Shown: piece by piece, positions 32,959 through 42,733 of the stretch
How positions within the stretch are numbered: the stretch's first letter is position 1
Layout: every line of letters begins with the position of its first letter
Source: JBOFLG01 sp051657745
GTDB taxonomy: Bacteria; Actinomycetota; Actinomycetes; Actinomycetales; Dermatophilaceae
Length of the DNA: 64,000 bases
Assembly (NCBI GenBank): GCA_051657745.1
Contig: JBOFLG010000072.1
Location: 1 to 64,000, forward strand
Direction of reading: 5' to 3'
The notes under the pieces: generated by a model
Seen by the model: the letters and a program-made list of their open reading frames with translations, nothing else
Databases searched by the model: none
Told to the model about the DNA's origin: nothing
Translations under genes and position numbers: made by a program

Positions 32959-34587
32959 CTACCGGCCCAGGAACTTCTCGAAGCCCTTCGGGAGCGCTGA
33001 TGGGTCGAGAGCGGCCGGGTCGAAGGTAGCGGGGTCGAGGCCCGGAACTTCCTCGGTGGCAGTGCCGCCGAACGCTGAGCCGGCCGGGCGCGCCGTCGCC
33101 TTCTCGGCGGCGGCCCGCTCCTCGGCGGCCCGCTTCGCCGGGTTACCGGATTTCGACTTTTTGCGCTGAGGCTGCGCCTTGCCACGCTTGCCCGGCCCGG
33201 CGCCGAGGCCCGGCATGCCCGGCATCCCGGGCATCCCCCCGCCCTTGGCGAGCTGCTTCATCATCTTCTGGGCCTCCCCGAAGCGCTCGAGCAGCTGGTT
33301 GACCTCGGATGTCGTCACGCCCGAGCCCTTGGCGATGCGTGAGCGACGGGACCCGTTGATCTGCTTGGGATGGTTGCGCTCGAACGGCGTCATCGAGCGC
33401 ACCATCGCCTCAATGCGGTCGAACTCGCGCTCGTCAAACGCGTCAAGTTGGGCCTTCATCTGGCCCATGCCGGGCATCATCCCGAGCAGCGACTTCAGCG
33501 ACCCCATCTTCTTGATCGCAGCCATCTGCTGGAGGAAATCGTCGAAGGTGAAGTCCTCGGCAGCGAAGAACTTGCGCTCCATCTCCGCGGCCTGCGACCG
33601 GTCGAACGCCTTCTCTGCCTGCTCGATGAGGGTGAGCACATCGCCCATGTCGAGGATGCGGGACGCCATCCGATCCGGGTGGAAGACCTCAAGGTCGGAC
33701 AACGCTTCACCGGTCGAGGCGAACATGATCGGGCGACCCGTGACCGAAGCCACCGACAGGGCGGCACCACCTCGAGCGTCGCCGTCGAGCTTGGACAGCA
33801 CGACACCGGTCACGTCCACGCCCTCAAGGAACGCTTCGGCGGTCTCGACCGCCGCCTGGCCGATCATCGCGTCGATGACAAACAGCACCTCGTCGGGACT
33901 GACCGCCGCACGGATGTCTGCCGCCTGCTGCATGAGGTCGACATCAACCGCGAGGCGGCCGGCGGTGTCGACGATCACAACATCGTGCTGCCGGGCCCGG
34001 GCCTCAGCCACACCGGCACGCGAGACCGAGACCGGGTCACCGAACGAGCGGGTGCCCTCGACTCCGCCCGACACCGCGTCGTGCCCACCGATATTGCCTC
34101 GTTCCGGCGCGAATACCGGCACCCCGGCCCGCTCCCCGACGACCTCGAGTTGGGTCACGGCATTGGGCCGCTGGAGGTCGGCGGCAACGAGCAGCGGCGT
34201 GTGCCCCTGCGCCTTGAGCCACAGGCCGAGTTTGCCTGCGAGCGTGGTCTTTCCGGACCCCTGCAAGCCGGCCAGCATGATGACAGTCGGGGGCTGCTTC
34301 GCGAACCGCAACGGCCGGGTCTGGCCGCCGAGGATGCCGACCAGTTCCTCGTTCACGATCTGCACGACCTGCTGGGCCGGGTTCAGCGCCTCGCTGACCT
34401 CCGCGCCGAGCGCCCGCTCCCGCACTCGATGCGTGAAGTCCTTGACGACTGCCACTGCGACATCGGCCTCGAGCAGGGCAAGCCGAATGTCGCGGACCGT
34501 CTTGTTGACATCGGACTCGCTGAGCCGTCCCTTCGTGCGCAGGTTGCGGAAGGTGGCGGTCAGCCGGTCGGACAGGCTCGTGAACAC
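32959..34587 (-). CDS. ffh: Signal recognition particle protein Ffh
   Basis: SRP54 GTPase that targets nascent membrane proteins via 4.5S RNA and FtsY. The 542-aa product has the N domain (1-90), the G domain with G1 LAGLQGSGKTTL, ADLQRPNA, G3 VDTAGRL and SKLDGDARGG, and a Met-rich M domain with GMMPGMGQMKAQL and SRRSRIAKGSG. Two oddities: an insertion of about 15 residues (NIGGHDAVSGGVEGTRSFG) after APERG, and a long tail with GMPGMPGMPGLG plus a Pro/Ala extension. The GTG start lies 6 nt after a TAGCCT box, so probably leaderless. Confidence 0.96.
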   Translation of the reverse strand: MFTSLSDRLTATFRNLRTKGRLSESDVNKTVRDIRLALLEADVAVAVVKDFTHRVRERALGAEVSEALNPAQQVVQIVNEELVGILGGQTRPLRFAKQPPTVIMLAGLQGSGKTTLAGKLGLWLKAQGHTPLLVAADLQRPNAVTQLEVVGERAGVPVFAPERGNIGGHDAVSGGVEGTRSFGDPVSVSRAGVAEARARQHDVVIVDTAGRLAVDVDLMQQAADIRAAVSPDEVLFVIDAMIGQAAVETAEAFLEGVDVTGVVLSKLDGDARGGAALSVASVTGRPIMFASTGEALSDLEVFHPDRMASRILDMGDVLTLIEQAEKAFDRSQAAEMERKFFAAEDFTFDDFLQQMAAIKKMGSLKSLLGMMPGMGQMKAQLDAFDEREFDRIEAMVRSMTPFERNHPKQINGSRRSRIAKGSGVTTSEVNQLLERFGEAQKMMKQLAKGGGMPGMPGMPGLGAGPGKRGKAQPQRKKSKSGNPAKRAAEERAAAEKATARPAGSAFGGTATEEVPGLDPATFDPAALDPSALPKGFEKFLGR

Positions 34588-34593
34588 CGGCCC

Positions 34594-34599
34594 AGGCTA
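34594..34599 (-). promoter_or_regulatory. -10 box, likely leaderless start of ffh operon
   Basis: TAGCCT on the minus strand ends 6 nt before the ffh GTG, and no ribosome binding site is present. It would drive ffh, the alarmone synthetase, the 83-aa gene and both hydrolases. Confidence 0.5.
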
Positions 34600-34751
34600 A
34601 CCGGTGGTGTCGCCGCCCCGAGACGGCGCGGTGCACGCGGCCGGGGTGGACGACGGCACGGGCCGACGCGGGTCGCAGCAGTGGCAGGTGCGCGAACAAC
34701 CACCCACCCGGCACCCCGACCCCATCGCGGGCGAGGCACCGGATCGGGCGG

Positions 34752-37154
34752 TCAGGAGGGGAGACCGTCGCAGGTGTCGATGACCGCGCTCACCACCTGG
34801 CCGACGCGGGCCGGTGGCAGCGGCCGCTCATCGGGCCCGGTGAGATAGAACGTGTCGAGGGTCTGGCCCGCATAGGTCGCGATGTGCGCCGAGCGGACCG
34901 AGACGCCCGCCCGCGCGAGGGTGACACCGAGCTCGTGCAACAAACCCGGGCGGTCCTCAGCCCGCACCTCGAGCACGGTCGCATCGCTACTGGCCCCGGG
35001 AACCACGAGGGCGCGGGCTTGTCCAGGAGTGCCGAGCCCAGAGCGTCCCGACGGCCGGGCGAGATGAGCGCGGCGCCGGTCGAGGGTCTGCAACGGGCCC
35101 CGGTCGTTGCGTCCAAGCCGAGCCAGTCCGCGAGCGATCCGGTCCGGGTCGGGTACGGCACCGCTCGGCGACTCCACATGCCACTCGTTGGCAGCCAGCC
35201 CGTCGACGGTGCGCAGGATGGCGGTGCGCACCGTATGCCCCTCAGCGGCAAGCAGCCCGGCGGTGTCGGCGAACAGCCCGACCCGGTCGCAGTCGGCGAT
35301 ATCAAGCCGGTGGCTCCCGCCGGAGGAGATGACCCGCACATGTGGCTTCCCGTCACGAACCTCGGTAGCCACGTCCGGGTCGAGGGCCCGGGCGGCCACC
35401 TCATCCGCACCAGGCGCCGGCGCCGGGCGCCCGTCGGCTCCGGACACCGCGTCGAGTCGATCGCGAACAGCCTGCGCCAGCTGGTCCAGAAGCGTTGCGC
35501 GCCAGTCGGTCCAGGCGAGCGGGCCGGCGGCCGAGGCGTCCGCCTCGGTGAGCGCGAGCAGCAACTCGAACAGATCCCGGTCGCCACCGACCGCCGCCAC
35601 TGCGGCATCAACGGTCCGAGGGTCTTGATGGTCCCGGCGGGTGGCCAGACCGATCAGGGTGAGGTGCTCCCGCACGAGGGTCACCACCACTTCCGCGTCC
35701 CGCTCACCGTAACCCCAGCGGGTAGCCACCGACCGGGTGATCTCGGCGCCGGTGGACGAATGATCGTGCGCGCCACGCACCTTGCCGATGTCATGGAGCA
35801 GGGCCGCAACCAGCAGCAGGTCAGGCCGCGACACCCGACGCACCAGGCCAGCAGCGCGCACGACAGTTTCGACCAGGTGCCGGTCAACGGTGTGCCGGTG
35901 CACCGCGCTGCGCTGCGGCCGGGAGCGCACCGCAGACCACTCCGGCAGCCAGGTGTCAATGATGCCGACCTGGTCGAGCCCTTCCCACACCGTCACCAGA
36001 CCTGGTCCACTCGCAAGCAGGTCGCCAAGCAGGTCACGAAGGGTCGCGGTCCAGGTGGCCGGCAGCGGCGGAGCGCCCTGCGCCAGGTTGTCCAACGTCG
36101 CCGGCGCCACCGATAGGCCCGCCCGCGCCGCCACCACCGCGGCGCGGAACGGCATCCCGGCGTCACTTTCGGCGAGCCGAGCCGAGCCGAGCACGACCTC
36201 GCCGTCACTGGCGAACAGGCCGTGACCCAGCGGCGTCATCTGCGGCCTGCGCGGACCGACCCGCAACGTGCGGGCGCGTTGCGACTGTCCCGCACGGCGC
36301 AGGGTGCCATCGAGCGAATAGGCAACCAGCCGACCAGCGGTGGCGACCGCAGTAAGCAACTCGTCGGCATCCTGATGGCCGAGCAGCGCAGCGACCGAGT
36401 CGTGGTCATTTCGAGCTAGGCGGTCCCGGCCGCGACCGGTCACCACGTGCACGGCGTCGCGGACGTCCAGCAACAGGTCGTGCGCCGAGTCGACCCGGCC
36501 GTGCGGCCGGTCGGCGAGCCACGCCTCCGTGAGCGCGGCGAGAATCGTCATATCGCGCAGGCCCCCGTGCGACTCCTTCAACTCGGGCTCGAGCGACTGG
36601 GCAAGGTCGCCCTGGCGCTGGTGCCGCGCCGACACCACCTCGACCAGCTGCGGCAGCCGCTTCCGCGCGTTGCCGCGCCAATCGTGGGCCACCGTGGCCC
36701 GTGCCGCCGAGACGATCTCGTCATCGCCGGCGACCACCGAGAGATCGAGCAGCCCGACCGCCGCGGTCAGGTCGTGTGCCGCGACCTGGCGGCACTGCGC
36801 CACCGTGCGCACCGCATGGTCGAGCCGCACCCCGGCATCCCAGATCGGGTACCACACGCGGTCGGCGAGCGCCGTGAGCTCCTTCGCCGGAAGCGAACGA
36901 TCGGAGTGCAGGATGACGAGGTCGTAGTCACTCAGTGGGCCGGCGTCGCCCCGGCCCAGACCCCCGACGGCGGCGAGCGCAACCCCCTCGGGTCGAGCCC
37001 CGCCGGTGGCCTCCTGCCAGACCTCGTCGAGCCACGATCGGTTGAAGGCGGACAGCGCCCTGCGGCGGGACCGGCCGGCACCTGCGACGGCGAAGTCGCG
37101 GGTGCCGGCCAGATCGAGCCTCCGGGAGCCGATTCCGCTCGAGGAGGTGGACAT
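34752..37154 (-). CDS. glnD: PII nucleotidyltransferase (GlnD)
   Basis: Modifies and demodifies PII according to nitrogen status. From the ATG at 37154 it is 800 aa. The nucleotidyltransferase domain carries VGGLGRGDAGPLSDYDLVI (the two catalytic Asp). The HD phosphohydrolase domain has LLHDIGKVRGAHDHSSTG. Two C-terminal ACT domains (about 640-800) include LFADTAGLLAAEGHTVRT and DRPGLLHELGVTLARAGVS. In actinobacteria GlnD usually adenylylates rather than uridylylates PII. It starts 4 nt after the glnB stop, in the amtB-glnB-glnD operon. Confidence 0.95.
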   Translation of the reverse strand: MSTSSSGIGSRRLDLAGTRDFAVAGAGRSRRRALSAFNRSWLDEVWQEATGGARPEGVALAAVGGLGRGDAGPLSDYDLVILHSDRSLPAKELTALADRVWYPIWDAGVRLDHAVRTVAQCRQVAAHDLTAAVGLLDLSVVAGDDEIVSAARATVAHDWRGNARKRLPQLVEVVSARHQRQGDLAQSLEPELKESHGGLRDMTILAALTEAWLADRPHGRVDSAHDLLLDVRDAVHVVTGRGRDRLARNDHDSVAALLGHQDADELLTAVATAGRLVAYSLDGTLRRAGQSQRARTLRVGPRRPQMTPLGHGLFASDGEVVLGSARLAESDAGMPFRAAVVAARAGLSVAPATLDNLAQGAPPLPATWTATLRDLLGDLLASGPGLVTVWEGLDQVGIIDTWLPEWSAVRSRPQRSAVHRHTVDRHLVETVVRAAGLVRRVSRPDLLLVAALLHDIGKVRGAHDHSSTGAEITRSVATRWGYGERDAEVVVTLVREHLTLIGLATRRDHQDPRTVDAAVAAVGGDRDLFELLLALTEADASAAGPLAWTDWRATLLDQLAQAVRDRLDAVSGADGRPAPAPGADEVAARALDPDVATEVRDGKPHVRVISSGGSHRLDIADCDRVGLFADTAGLLAAEGHTVRTAILRTVDGLAANEWHVESPSGAVPDPDRIARGLARLGRNDRGPLQTLDRRRAHLARPSGRSGLGTPGQARALVVPGASSDATVLEVRAEDRPGLLHELGVTLARAGVSVRSAHIATYAGQTLDTFYLTGPDERPLPPARVGQVVSAVIDTCDGLPS

Positions 37155-37158
37155 CGGT

Positions 37159-37497
37159 TCAGATGGCTTCGACGCCGCGCTCCCCGGTGCGCACCCGGGC
37201 GACGTCATCGACCGGGACCACCCATACCTTGCCGTCACCGATGCGTCCGGTCTGGGCCGCCTTGAGGATGACGTCAACCAGCGAAGCGCAGTCCATGTCG
37301 TCGACGAGTACCTCCACCCGCGACTTCGGCACGAAGTCCACGGTGTACTCGGCGCCGCGGTAGACCTCACTGTGGCCGCGCTGACGGCCGTAGCCCTGGG
37401 CCTCGCTGACCGTCATCCCTTGGATGCCGAAGGCTTCGAGAGCCTCCTTCACCTCGTCGAGCTGGTGCGGCTTGATGATGGCAGTGACGAGCTTCAC
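37159..37497 (-). CDS. glnB: Nitrogen regulatory protein PII
   Basis: A 112-aa trimeric sensor of 2-oxoglutarate and ATP/ADP that gates AmtB. It shows MKLVTAIIKPHQLDEVKEAL, the T-loop RGAEYTVDFVPK with modifiable Y51, B-loop TGRIGDGKVWV, and RTGERGVEAI at the C-terminus. All signature residues are present. By context (amtB upstream, glnD downstream) it could equally be called glnK. It overlaps amtB by 4 nt. Confidence 0.96.
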   Translation of the reverse strand: MKLVTAIIKPHQLDEVKEALEAFGIQGMTVSEAQGYGRQRGHSEVYRGAEYTVDFVPKSRVEVLVDDMDCASLVDVILKAAQTGRIGDGKVWVVPVDDVARVRTGERGVEAI

Positions 37498-38894
37498 GTC
37501 GATGCTCCTTCCAGGTCGGGCGAGGTGTCAGTGCTGCGGGCGGGTGAGCCTCCGCCGGCCACGCCCATCCGGCCGCCACGAGACGCGAGGTCGTACCCCG
37601 ACTCGGCGTGTTCGGACTGGTCGATACCGGCGGTCTCGTCGTCCTCGGACACCCGCCAGCCCATGCTGACCTTGAGGGCCAGAGCGATCACCAGGGTGAC
37701 GACACCGGAGACGAGCATCGCAGCGAGAGCGATGAGCACCTGGACGATCGTCTGGTCAGCGCCACCGCCGTAGAACAGGCCGCTCGATGTCGACAACAGA
37801 CCGGCGCCGATGGTGCCCCACAGACCGGCCACCAGGTGAACTCCCACCACGTCGAGCGAGTCGTCGACGCCGAGGCGGTACTTCAGGCCGACCGCGACGG
37901 CGCACAGACCACCGGCGACCGCACCGAGGATGAGCGACCCGACCGGGCTCAGCGCGCCGCAGGCCGGGGTGATCGCCACCAACCCGGCAACGACACCAGA
38001 TGCCGCGCCGACCGACGTGGCGTGTCCGTCCCGCAGCTTCTCGACAAGCAACCAGCCGATCATCGCCGCGCACGTGGCCGCCGCAGTGTTGACCCACACC
38101 AGCGCCGCAGTCGCGTCGGCGGCGAGCTCGGAGCCGGCGTTGAAGCCGAACCAGCCGAACCACAGCAGACCCGCACCGATCATCACCAGGGGCACATTGT
38201 GCGGGCGCATCGCGACCTTGCCGAACCCGAGCCGCTTGCCCACGACCAGTGCCAACACCAGACCCGCGACACCGGCGTTGATGTGGACCACCGTGCCACC
38301 GGCGAAGTCGATTGGCGCCACATTGGCGGCGCCATCAGTGGCGCCAAGGACGGCCGAGGACAGGCTGGTCTCAGCGCCGGACAGGAGACCGCCGCCCCAC
38401 ACCATGTGCGCAACGGGGAAGTAGGCGAAGGTCACCCACAGCGCCGAGAACACCATCCAGGTCGAGAACTTCACCCGGTCGGCAACGGCACCGCTGATCA
38501 GCGCGACCGTGATGACCGCGAAGGTGAGCTGGAACGCGACGAAGGCGAGTTCGGGAACGTTGCCATAGCCCTCGTAACCGAAGAAGTTGATCACCGACTC
38601 GGTGGTGCCGGCGAGCCCGAACTTCTCGAACGGGTCCGCGATGACGCCGCCGATGTCGTTGGAGCCAAACGACATCGAGTAGCCGTACAGGACGTAGACG
38701 ATGCCGACGACGCCCATCGCGCCGAAGGACATCATCATCATGTTGAGAACCGACTTCCCGCGGGACAACCCGCCGTAGAAGAGGGCGAGACCAGGAGTGG
38801 TCATGAGGAGAACGAGGGAGGCGCTGAGAAGGAGAAACGCGGTGGCCGCGTAATCCACCGGCAGCTCTTCCGCCAGGGGCATCAAGGTGCTCAT
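37494..38894 (-). CDS. amtB: Ammonium transporter AmtB
   Basis: An 11-segment ammonium channel of 466 aa from the ATG giving MSTLMPLAEELPVDY. Family features: TTPGLALFYGGLSRGKSVLNMMM, DFAGGTVVHINAGVAGL with a pore His, MIGAGLLWFGWFGFNAGSEL, and GVHLVAGLWGTIGAGLL with the second pore His. The cytoplasmic tail (about 45 residues) is hydrophilic. First gene of amtB-glnB-glnD, normally induced under nitrogen limitation; a GlnR-like element lies upstream. Confidence 0.96.
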   Translation of the reverse strand: MSTLMPLAEELPVDYAATAFLLLSASLVLLMTTPGLALFYGGLSRGKSVLNMMMMSFGAMGVVGIVYVLYGYSMSFGSNDIGGVIADPFEKFGLAGTTESVINFFGYEGYGNVPELAFVAFQLTFAVITVALISGAVADRVKFSTWMVFSALWVTFAYFPVAHMVWGGGLLSGAETSLSSAVLGATDGAANVAPIDFAGGTVVHINAGVAGLVLALVVGKRLGFGKVAMRPHNVPLVMIGAGLLWFGWFGFNAGSELAADATAALVWVNTAAATCAAMIGWLLVEKLRDGHATSVGAASGVVAGLVAITPACGALSPVGSLILGAVAGGLCAVAVGLKYRLGVDDSLDVVGVHLVAGLWGTIGAGLLSTSSGLFYGGGADQTIVQVLIALAAMLVSGVVTLVIALALKVSMGWRVSEDDETAGIDQSEHAESGYDLASRGGRMGVAGGGSPARSTDTSPDLEGAST

Positions 38895-38971
38895 GACGGA
38901 CCAGGGTGAGCCCGAGCGGTTTCGCCGCCCGTGCCCCAACGTTTCGGCGATGTTGCATCAATGGCGCGAAT

Positions 38972-38987
38972 GTAAGCATTGTGTTTC
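38972..38987. promoter_or_regulatory. Possible GlnR-like box upstream of amtB
   Basis: GTAAG, six bases, GTTTC sits in an AT-rich island (about 38950-38990) within the 140-bp gap between ftsY and amtB. It resembles the GTnAC-n6-GaAAC half-site pairs bound by actinobacterial GlnR, but half-site order and one base differ, so the match is weak. Confidence 0.3.
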
Positions 38988-39034
38988 ACGCCGCCGATCA
39001 TCTCGCCCCAGGGGCCGCGCACGGCTGGCCGCTC

Positions 39035-40213
39035 CTACTCGAGGATGGCGTCAACGAATGCCTCAGGGTCAAACGGCGCCAGGTCGTCGGGGCCCTCCCC
39101 GAGGCCGACCAACTTGACCGGAACACCGAGCTCGCGTTGCACCGCGACCACAATTCCGCCCTTCGCGGTGCCGTCCAACTTGGTGAGCACGATCCCGGTG
39201 AGGCCCACCACCTCACGGAACACCGTCGCCTGGCGAAGTCCGTTCTGGCCGGTCGTGGCGTCGAGCACGAGCAGGACCTCGTCGACCGGGCTCTGCTTCT
39301 CGATGACCCGCTTGACCTTGCCCAGCTCGTTCATCAGGTTTGTCTTGTTCTGCAGCCGGCCCGCGGTGTCGACAACCACCACATCCGCCTCCACCTCGGC
39401 GGCAGCCTTCACCGCGTCGAACGCGACGGATGCCGGGTCCGCACCGTCGCGGTCGGACCGCACCGTCGGTACCCCGACCCGCTCGCCCCAGGTCTGCAAC
39501 TGGTCCGCGGCGGCCGCACGAAAGGTGTCAGCCGCGCCAAGCACCACATCCTTGTCTTCGGCGACCAGGAGCCGGGCGAGTTTGCCGACCGTCGTGGTCT
39601 TGCCCACGCCGTTCACCCCGACGACGAGGACACACGCCGGCCGGCCGTCCACCCGGGCTGACACCACGGACCGGTCCACGTTCGGCCCGACCAGCCGGAG
39701 CAACTCCTCCCGGAGCCACGCGCGCGCGGTGTCCTCGTCGATGGTGCCTCCTGCGGCCACCCGGATACGCAGGGCCTCGACCAGTTGAGTGCTGGCGGCG
39801 ACCCCGAGGTCGGCCGCGAGCAGGGTGTCTTCGACGTTCTCCCACACCGCATCGTCCAACGTGCCGCCGGACAACAGGGCGAGCAAGCCCTGGCCGAGCG
39901 CGGTGTTCGACCGCGCCAGCCGCATCCGAAGCCGACCGAGCCGGCCGGCCGGAGCGTCGGGACGATCGAGCGTGGCCGTCGACCCCGGCGGCACCGCGGC
40001 GGCCGGTTCGGCACCGTTGACCCCACCGGCCACCACGGGCTGTTCACCGGTGGCGACCGCTGCGTCATCCGCAGCCCGACCGGTGAGCGGCGGTGCCGAG
40101 CGCCTCGAGCGGGCAGCACGGCCGCGAACCAGCGCGAGCCCACCCCCACCGACCACGACAAGGACGACCAAGGCGATGGCGAGGTACTCCCCCACGCTGT
40201 CGACGGCGCTCAT
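39035..40213 (-). CDS. ftsY: SRP receptor FtsY
   Basis: Membrane-associated GTPase that docks SRP-ribosome complexes at SecYEG. The 392-aa product begins with a hydrophobic segment (LAIALVVLVVVGGGGLALV, about 11-29) and a Pro/Ala linker, as in actinobacterial FtsY. The NG domain runs from about 90: G1 VVGVNGVGKTTTVGKLA, GAADTFRAAAADQL, G3 VVDTAGRLQNK, TKLDGTAKGG, and DDLAPFDPEAFVDAIL at the end. It lies upstream of amtB in the opposite role class and is probably monocistronic. Confidence 0.96.
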   Translation of the reverse strand: MSAVDSVGEYLAIALVVLVVVGGGGLALVRGRAARSRRSAPPLTGRAADDAAVATGEQPVVAGGVNGAEPAAAVPPGSTATLDRPDAPAGRLGRLRMRLARSNTALGQGLLALLSGGTLDDAVWENVEDTLLAADLGVAASTQLVEALRIRVAAGGTIDEDTARAWLREELLRLVGPNVDRSVVSARVDGRPACVLVVGVNGVGKTTTVGKLARLLVAEDKDVVLGAADTFRAAAADQLQTWGERVGVPTVRSDRDGADPASVAFDAVKAAAEVEADVVVVDTAGRLQNKTNLMNELGKVKRVIEKQSPVDEVLLVLDATTGQNGLRQATVFREVVGLTGIVLTKLDGTAKGGIVVAVQRELGVPVKLVGLGEGPDDLAPFDPEAFVDAILE

Positions 40214-40345
40214 GGTCTCATCCTCGCAGCCGGGTCCGGCTCACCCAAACATGCGGACAATGGCGTGTCCGTGCGGATGACGCACCGATCAGCCAGCCGG
40301 CCGGCCCGCGCCCGACGAACGGCGCCGACCCAGGAACGACATCGG

Positions 40346-42298
40346 TCAGAAGATGCGGACCCGCGCCTCCGGAGCCAGCCACATCCCGTCACGGTCGGTG
40401 ACGCCAAACGCGTGGTGAAACTCATCGAGGTTGCGGGCCGCGTTGGCGCGCAGGTCCATCGGGCTGTGCGGATCGACAGCGAGCAGCCGCTCGGTTTCCT
40501 CGGGTCGGGACTTCCCACGCCAGATCTGAGCCCAGCCCTGGAAGAAGCGCTGTTCGCCGCTGAGCCCGTCGAGTTCGGGAGCAGGCTCCTCGCCCAGTGA
40601 AATTCGGTAAGCCAGGAGCCCGATGGTCAGGCCGCCGAGGTCCCCGATGTTCTCGCCGACCGTGAGCGCCCCGTTGACCTGGTGGCCCGGCGCGTCGCGG
40701 CTCTCCAACTGCCCAAACTGGGCGATCAGCGAGTCGGCGAGCGTCTGGAATGCGGCACGGTCATCCTCGGTCCACCAGTCGCGTAACAGACCGGTACCGT
40801 CGAACTGCGAGCCTTGGTCGTCAAAACCGTGCCCGATCTCGTGCCCGATGACCGCGCCGATGCCCCCGTAGTTGGCGGCGTCATCAGCATCGACGTCGAA
40901 AAACGGCGGCTGCAGGATCGCGGCTGGGAAGACGATCTCGTTCATCCCCGGGTTGTAGTACGCATTGACCGTCTGCGGAGTCATGAACCATTCACCGCGG
41001 TCGACCGGGCCACCGAGCTTGGCCAGGCCCCGATCGACCTCGAACGCCGCGGCCCGGCGCACGTTGCCGACCAAGTCGCCGGGCTCGACGACCAGCGCCG
41101 AGTAGTCGCGCCAGGTATCGGGGTAGCCGATCTTCGGGGTGAACTGGTCAAGCTTCGCGAGCGCCTCGGCGCGGGTCGCCGGCCCCATCCACGGAACGCG
41201 GCTGAGGCTCTGCCGGAACGCCTCGACGAGGTTCGAGACCAGCGCAACCATCGCCGTCTTCGCGTGCGGCGGGAAGTAGCGATCGACGTACAACTGACCC
41301 ACCGCCTCGCCCAGCGACCCCTCAACCAGGGTCACCCCGCGCTTCCACCGCTCACGGTTTTGGGGTACCCCGGAGAGGGTGCGCCCGTAGAACGCGAAGT
41401 TCTCCTCGACGACAGCGCTGCCCAAGTACGGTGCGGTGGCATGGGCGACCCGCCAGGCCAGCCAATCCCGCCACGCCGGCATCGGCTCGCTGGACAGCGC
41501 CGCGGCCACCGCGCTCAGGTAGTCGGGCTGGCGCACGACGACGGCGTCGAAGGCGCCGGCCGGTGCCTGCATCCCGACGAGGTAGGACGCCCAATCGACC
41601 CCGGGTGACAGCGTGGCCAGACCTGCGCCGTCGACCAGGGTATAGGTCTTGACCGGGTCGCGGTTGGCCACGTTGTCCCAGTGGCCAGCGGCAAGTCGGG
41701 TCTCCACGCTCATCACTCGCTGCGCGGCGGCGTCGGGGTCGGGCCAGCCGACGAGGCTGAGCATTCGGCCGATATGGCCCACGTACGCCTCACGCTTGGC
41801 CGCGTGCTGCTCCTCGCGGTAGTACGACTCGTCGGGTAGCCCGATGCCAGCCTGGTCGAGGTAGACCACGTAGCGGTCGGGGTCGCGGTCGTCGGTGCTG
41901 ATGATCGGGGTGACGATGCCATCCACTCCCGAGCGGGCCAGTTCCCCCAGCAGGCTCATGACCTCGGCGGATGACGCCACGCCGGCAACCCGCGTGAGAT
42001 CAGCGCCGAGGGGTTCGAGCCCGCGGGCCTCGATCGTGGCCTCGTCAAGGAATGAGGCGTACAGGTCGCCGACCATCGCGGCCACCGAACCAGGCTCCGG
42101 CGAACCCGCCGTGACGTTCTCAATGATCGAACGCACCCGTTCCTCGGCGGCCTCGCGCAGCATGTCGAAGGTCCCGTACCGGCCGCGATCAGCCGGGATC
42201 TCGGTCTGCGCGAGCCAGTGCCCGTTGACATGGCCGAACAGGTCGTCCTGTGGCCGGACCGTGGGGTCGGACATGGAACGGTCGATACCGGAGATCAC
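40346..42298 (-). CDS. M13 family metallopeptidase (PepO/neprilysin-like)
   Basis: A 650-aa zinc endopeptidase. The zinc site is in VIGHEIGHGFDDQGSQFD (about residue 485), with the third ligand Glu and stabilising Asp in ENIGDLGGLTIG. The substrate motif NAYYNPGMNEIVFPA is present. The N-terminal all-helical domain starts PQDDLFGHVNGHWL. There is no signal peptide, so it acts in the cytosol or leaves by another route. The start is a GTG with AGGAGG 6 nt upstream, adding eight residues before MSDPTV. Probably oligopeptide turnover. Confidence 0.93.
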   Translation of the reverse strand: MISGIDRSMSDPTVRPQDDLFGHVNGHWLAQTEIPADRGRYGTFDMLREAAEERVRSIIENVTAGSPEPGSVAAMVGDLYASFLDEATIEARGLEPLGADLTRVAGVASSAEVMSLLGELARSGVDGIVTPIISTDDRDPDRYVVYLDQAGIGLPDESYYREEQHAAKREAYVGHIGRMLSLVGWPDPDAAAQRVMSVETRLAAGHWDNVANRDPVKTYTLVDGAGLATLSPGVDWASYLVGMQAPAGAFDAVVVRQPDYLSAVAAALSSEPMPAWRDWLAWRVAHATAPYLGSAVVEENFAFYGRTLSGVPQNRERWKRGVTLVEGSLGEAVGQLYVDRYFPPHAKTAMVALVSNLVEAFRQSLSRVPWMGPATRAEALAKLDQFTPKIGYPDTWRDYSALVVEPGDLVGNVRRAAAFEVDRGLAKLGGPVDRGEWFMTPQTVNAYYNPGMNEIVFPAAILQPPFFDVDADDAANYGGIGAVIGHEIGHGFDDQGSQFDGTGLLRDWWTEDDRAAFQTLADSLIAQFGQLESRDAPGHQVNGALTVGENIGDLGGLTIGLLAYRISLGEEPAPELDGLSGEQRFFQGWAQIWRGKSRPEETERLLAVDPHSPMDLRANAARNLDEFHHAFGVTDRDGMWLAPEARVRIF

Positions 42299-42401
42299 GA
42301 GCGTCCTCCTCGAAGACGGTGCGTCACTCGAACTCAGCTCGGAGGTGACGACTCGAACACCACGACAGCGTCAGGGCTGAACCGCGGGCCGACGAACCTG
42401 G

Positions 42402-42659
42402 TCACGGCCGGCCGGAAACGCGGTCAGGCGTGGCCTGTGCCGACTCCAGGCGCATCCCCGCGGACGCGGCGTGCCGCCCCGCGGGGCGGTGGTCCCGAGT
42501 GATGAGCGCCCGTGGGGCCTCGACCAGCCCGCCGACCACCGACTCGCCGCGTTCGGTGAGGAGGTCGCGACCGGACCGGCGCGCAGGAACCGCGACCACC
42601 GCAACGACCACGACAGCAAGCACAAGACAGGTGAGCAACCCGACAACCACGGTGACCAT
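42402..42659 (-). CDS. Small hypothetical membrane protein, 85 aa
   Basis: One N-terminal hydrophobic segment (VTVVVGLLTCLVLAVVVVAV, about 2-27), then a basic cytoplasmic region with a repeated Arg/Ala pattern. No recognised family. Divergent from the third signal peptidase gene, with 87 bp between starts. No clear ribosome binding site, so the assignment is tentative. Confidence 0.45.
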   Translation of the reverse strand: MVTVVVGLLTCLVLAVVVVAVVAVPARRSGRDLLTERGESVVGGLVEAPRALITRDHRPAGRHAASAGMRLESAQATPDRVSGRP

Positions 42660-42733
42660 GGGCTAAGGGTGTCAAGACGACGGACGCCGCGCCAAATCGG
42701 CGGACCGGCCAGGCAGTCGACAGGGATCGGAAC

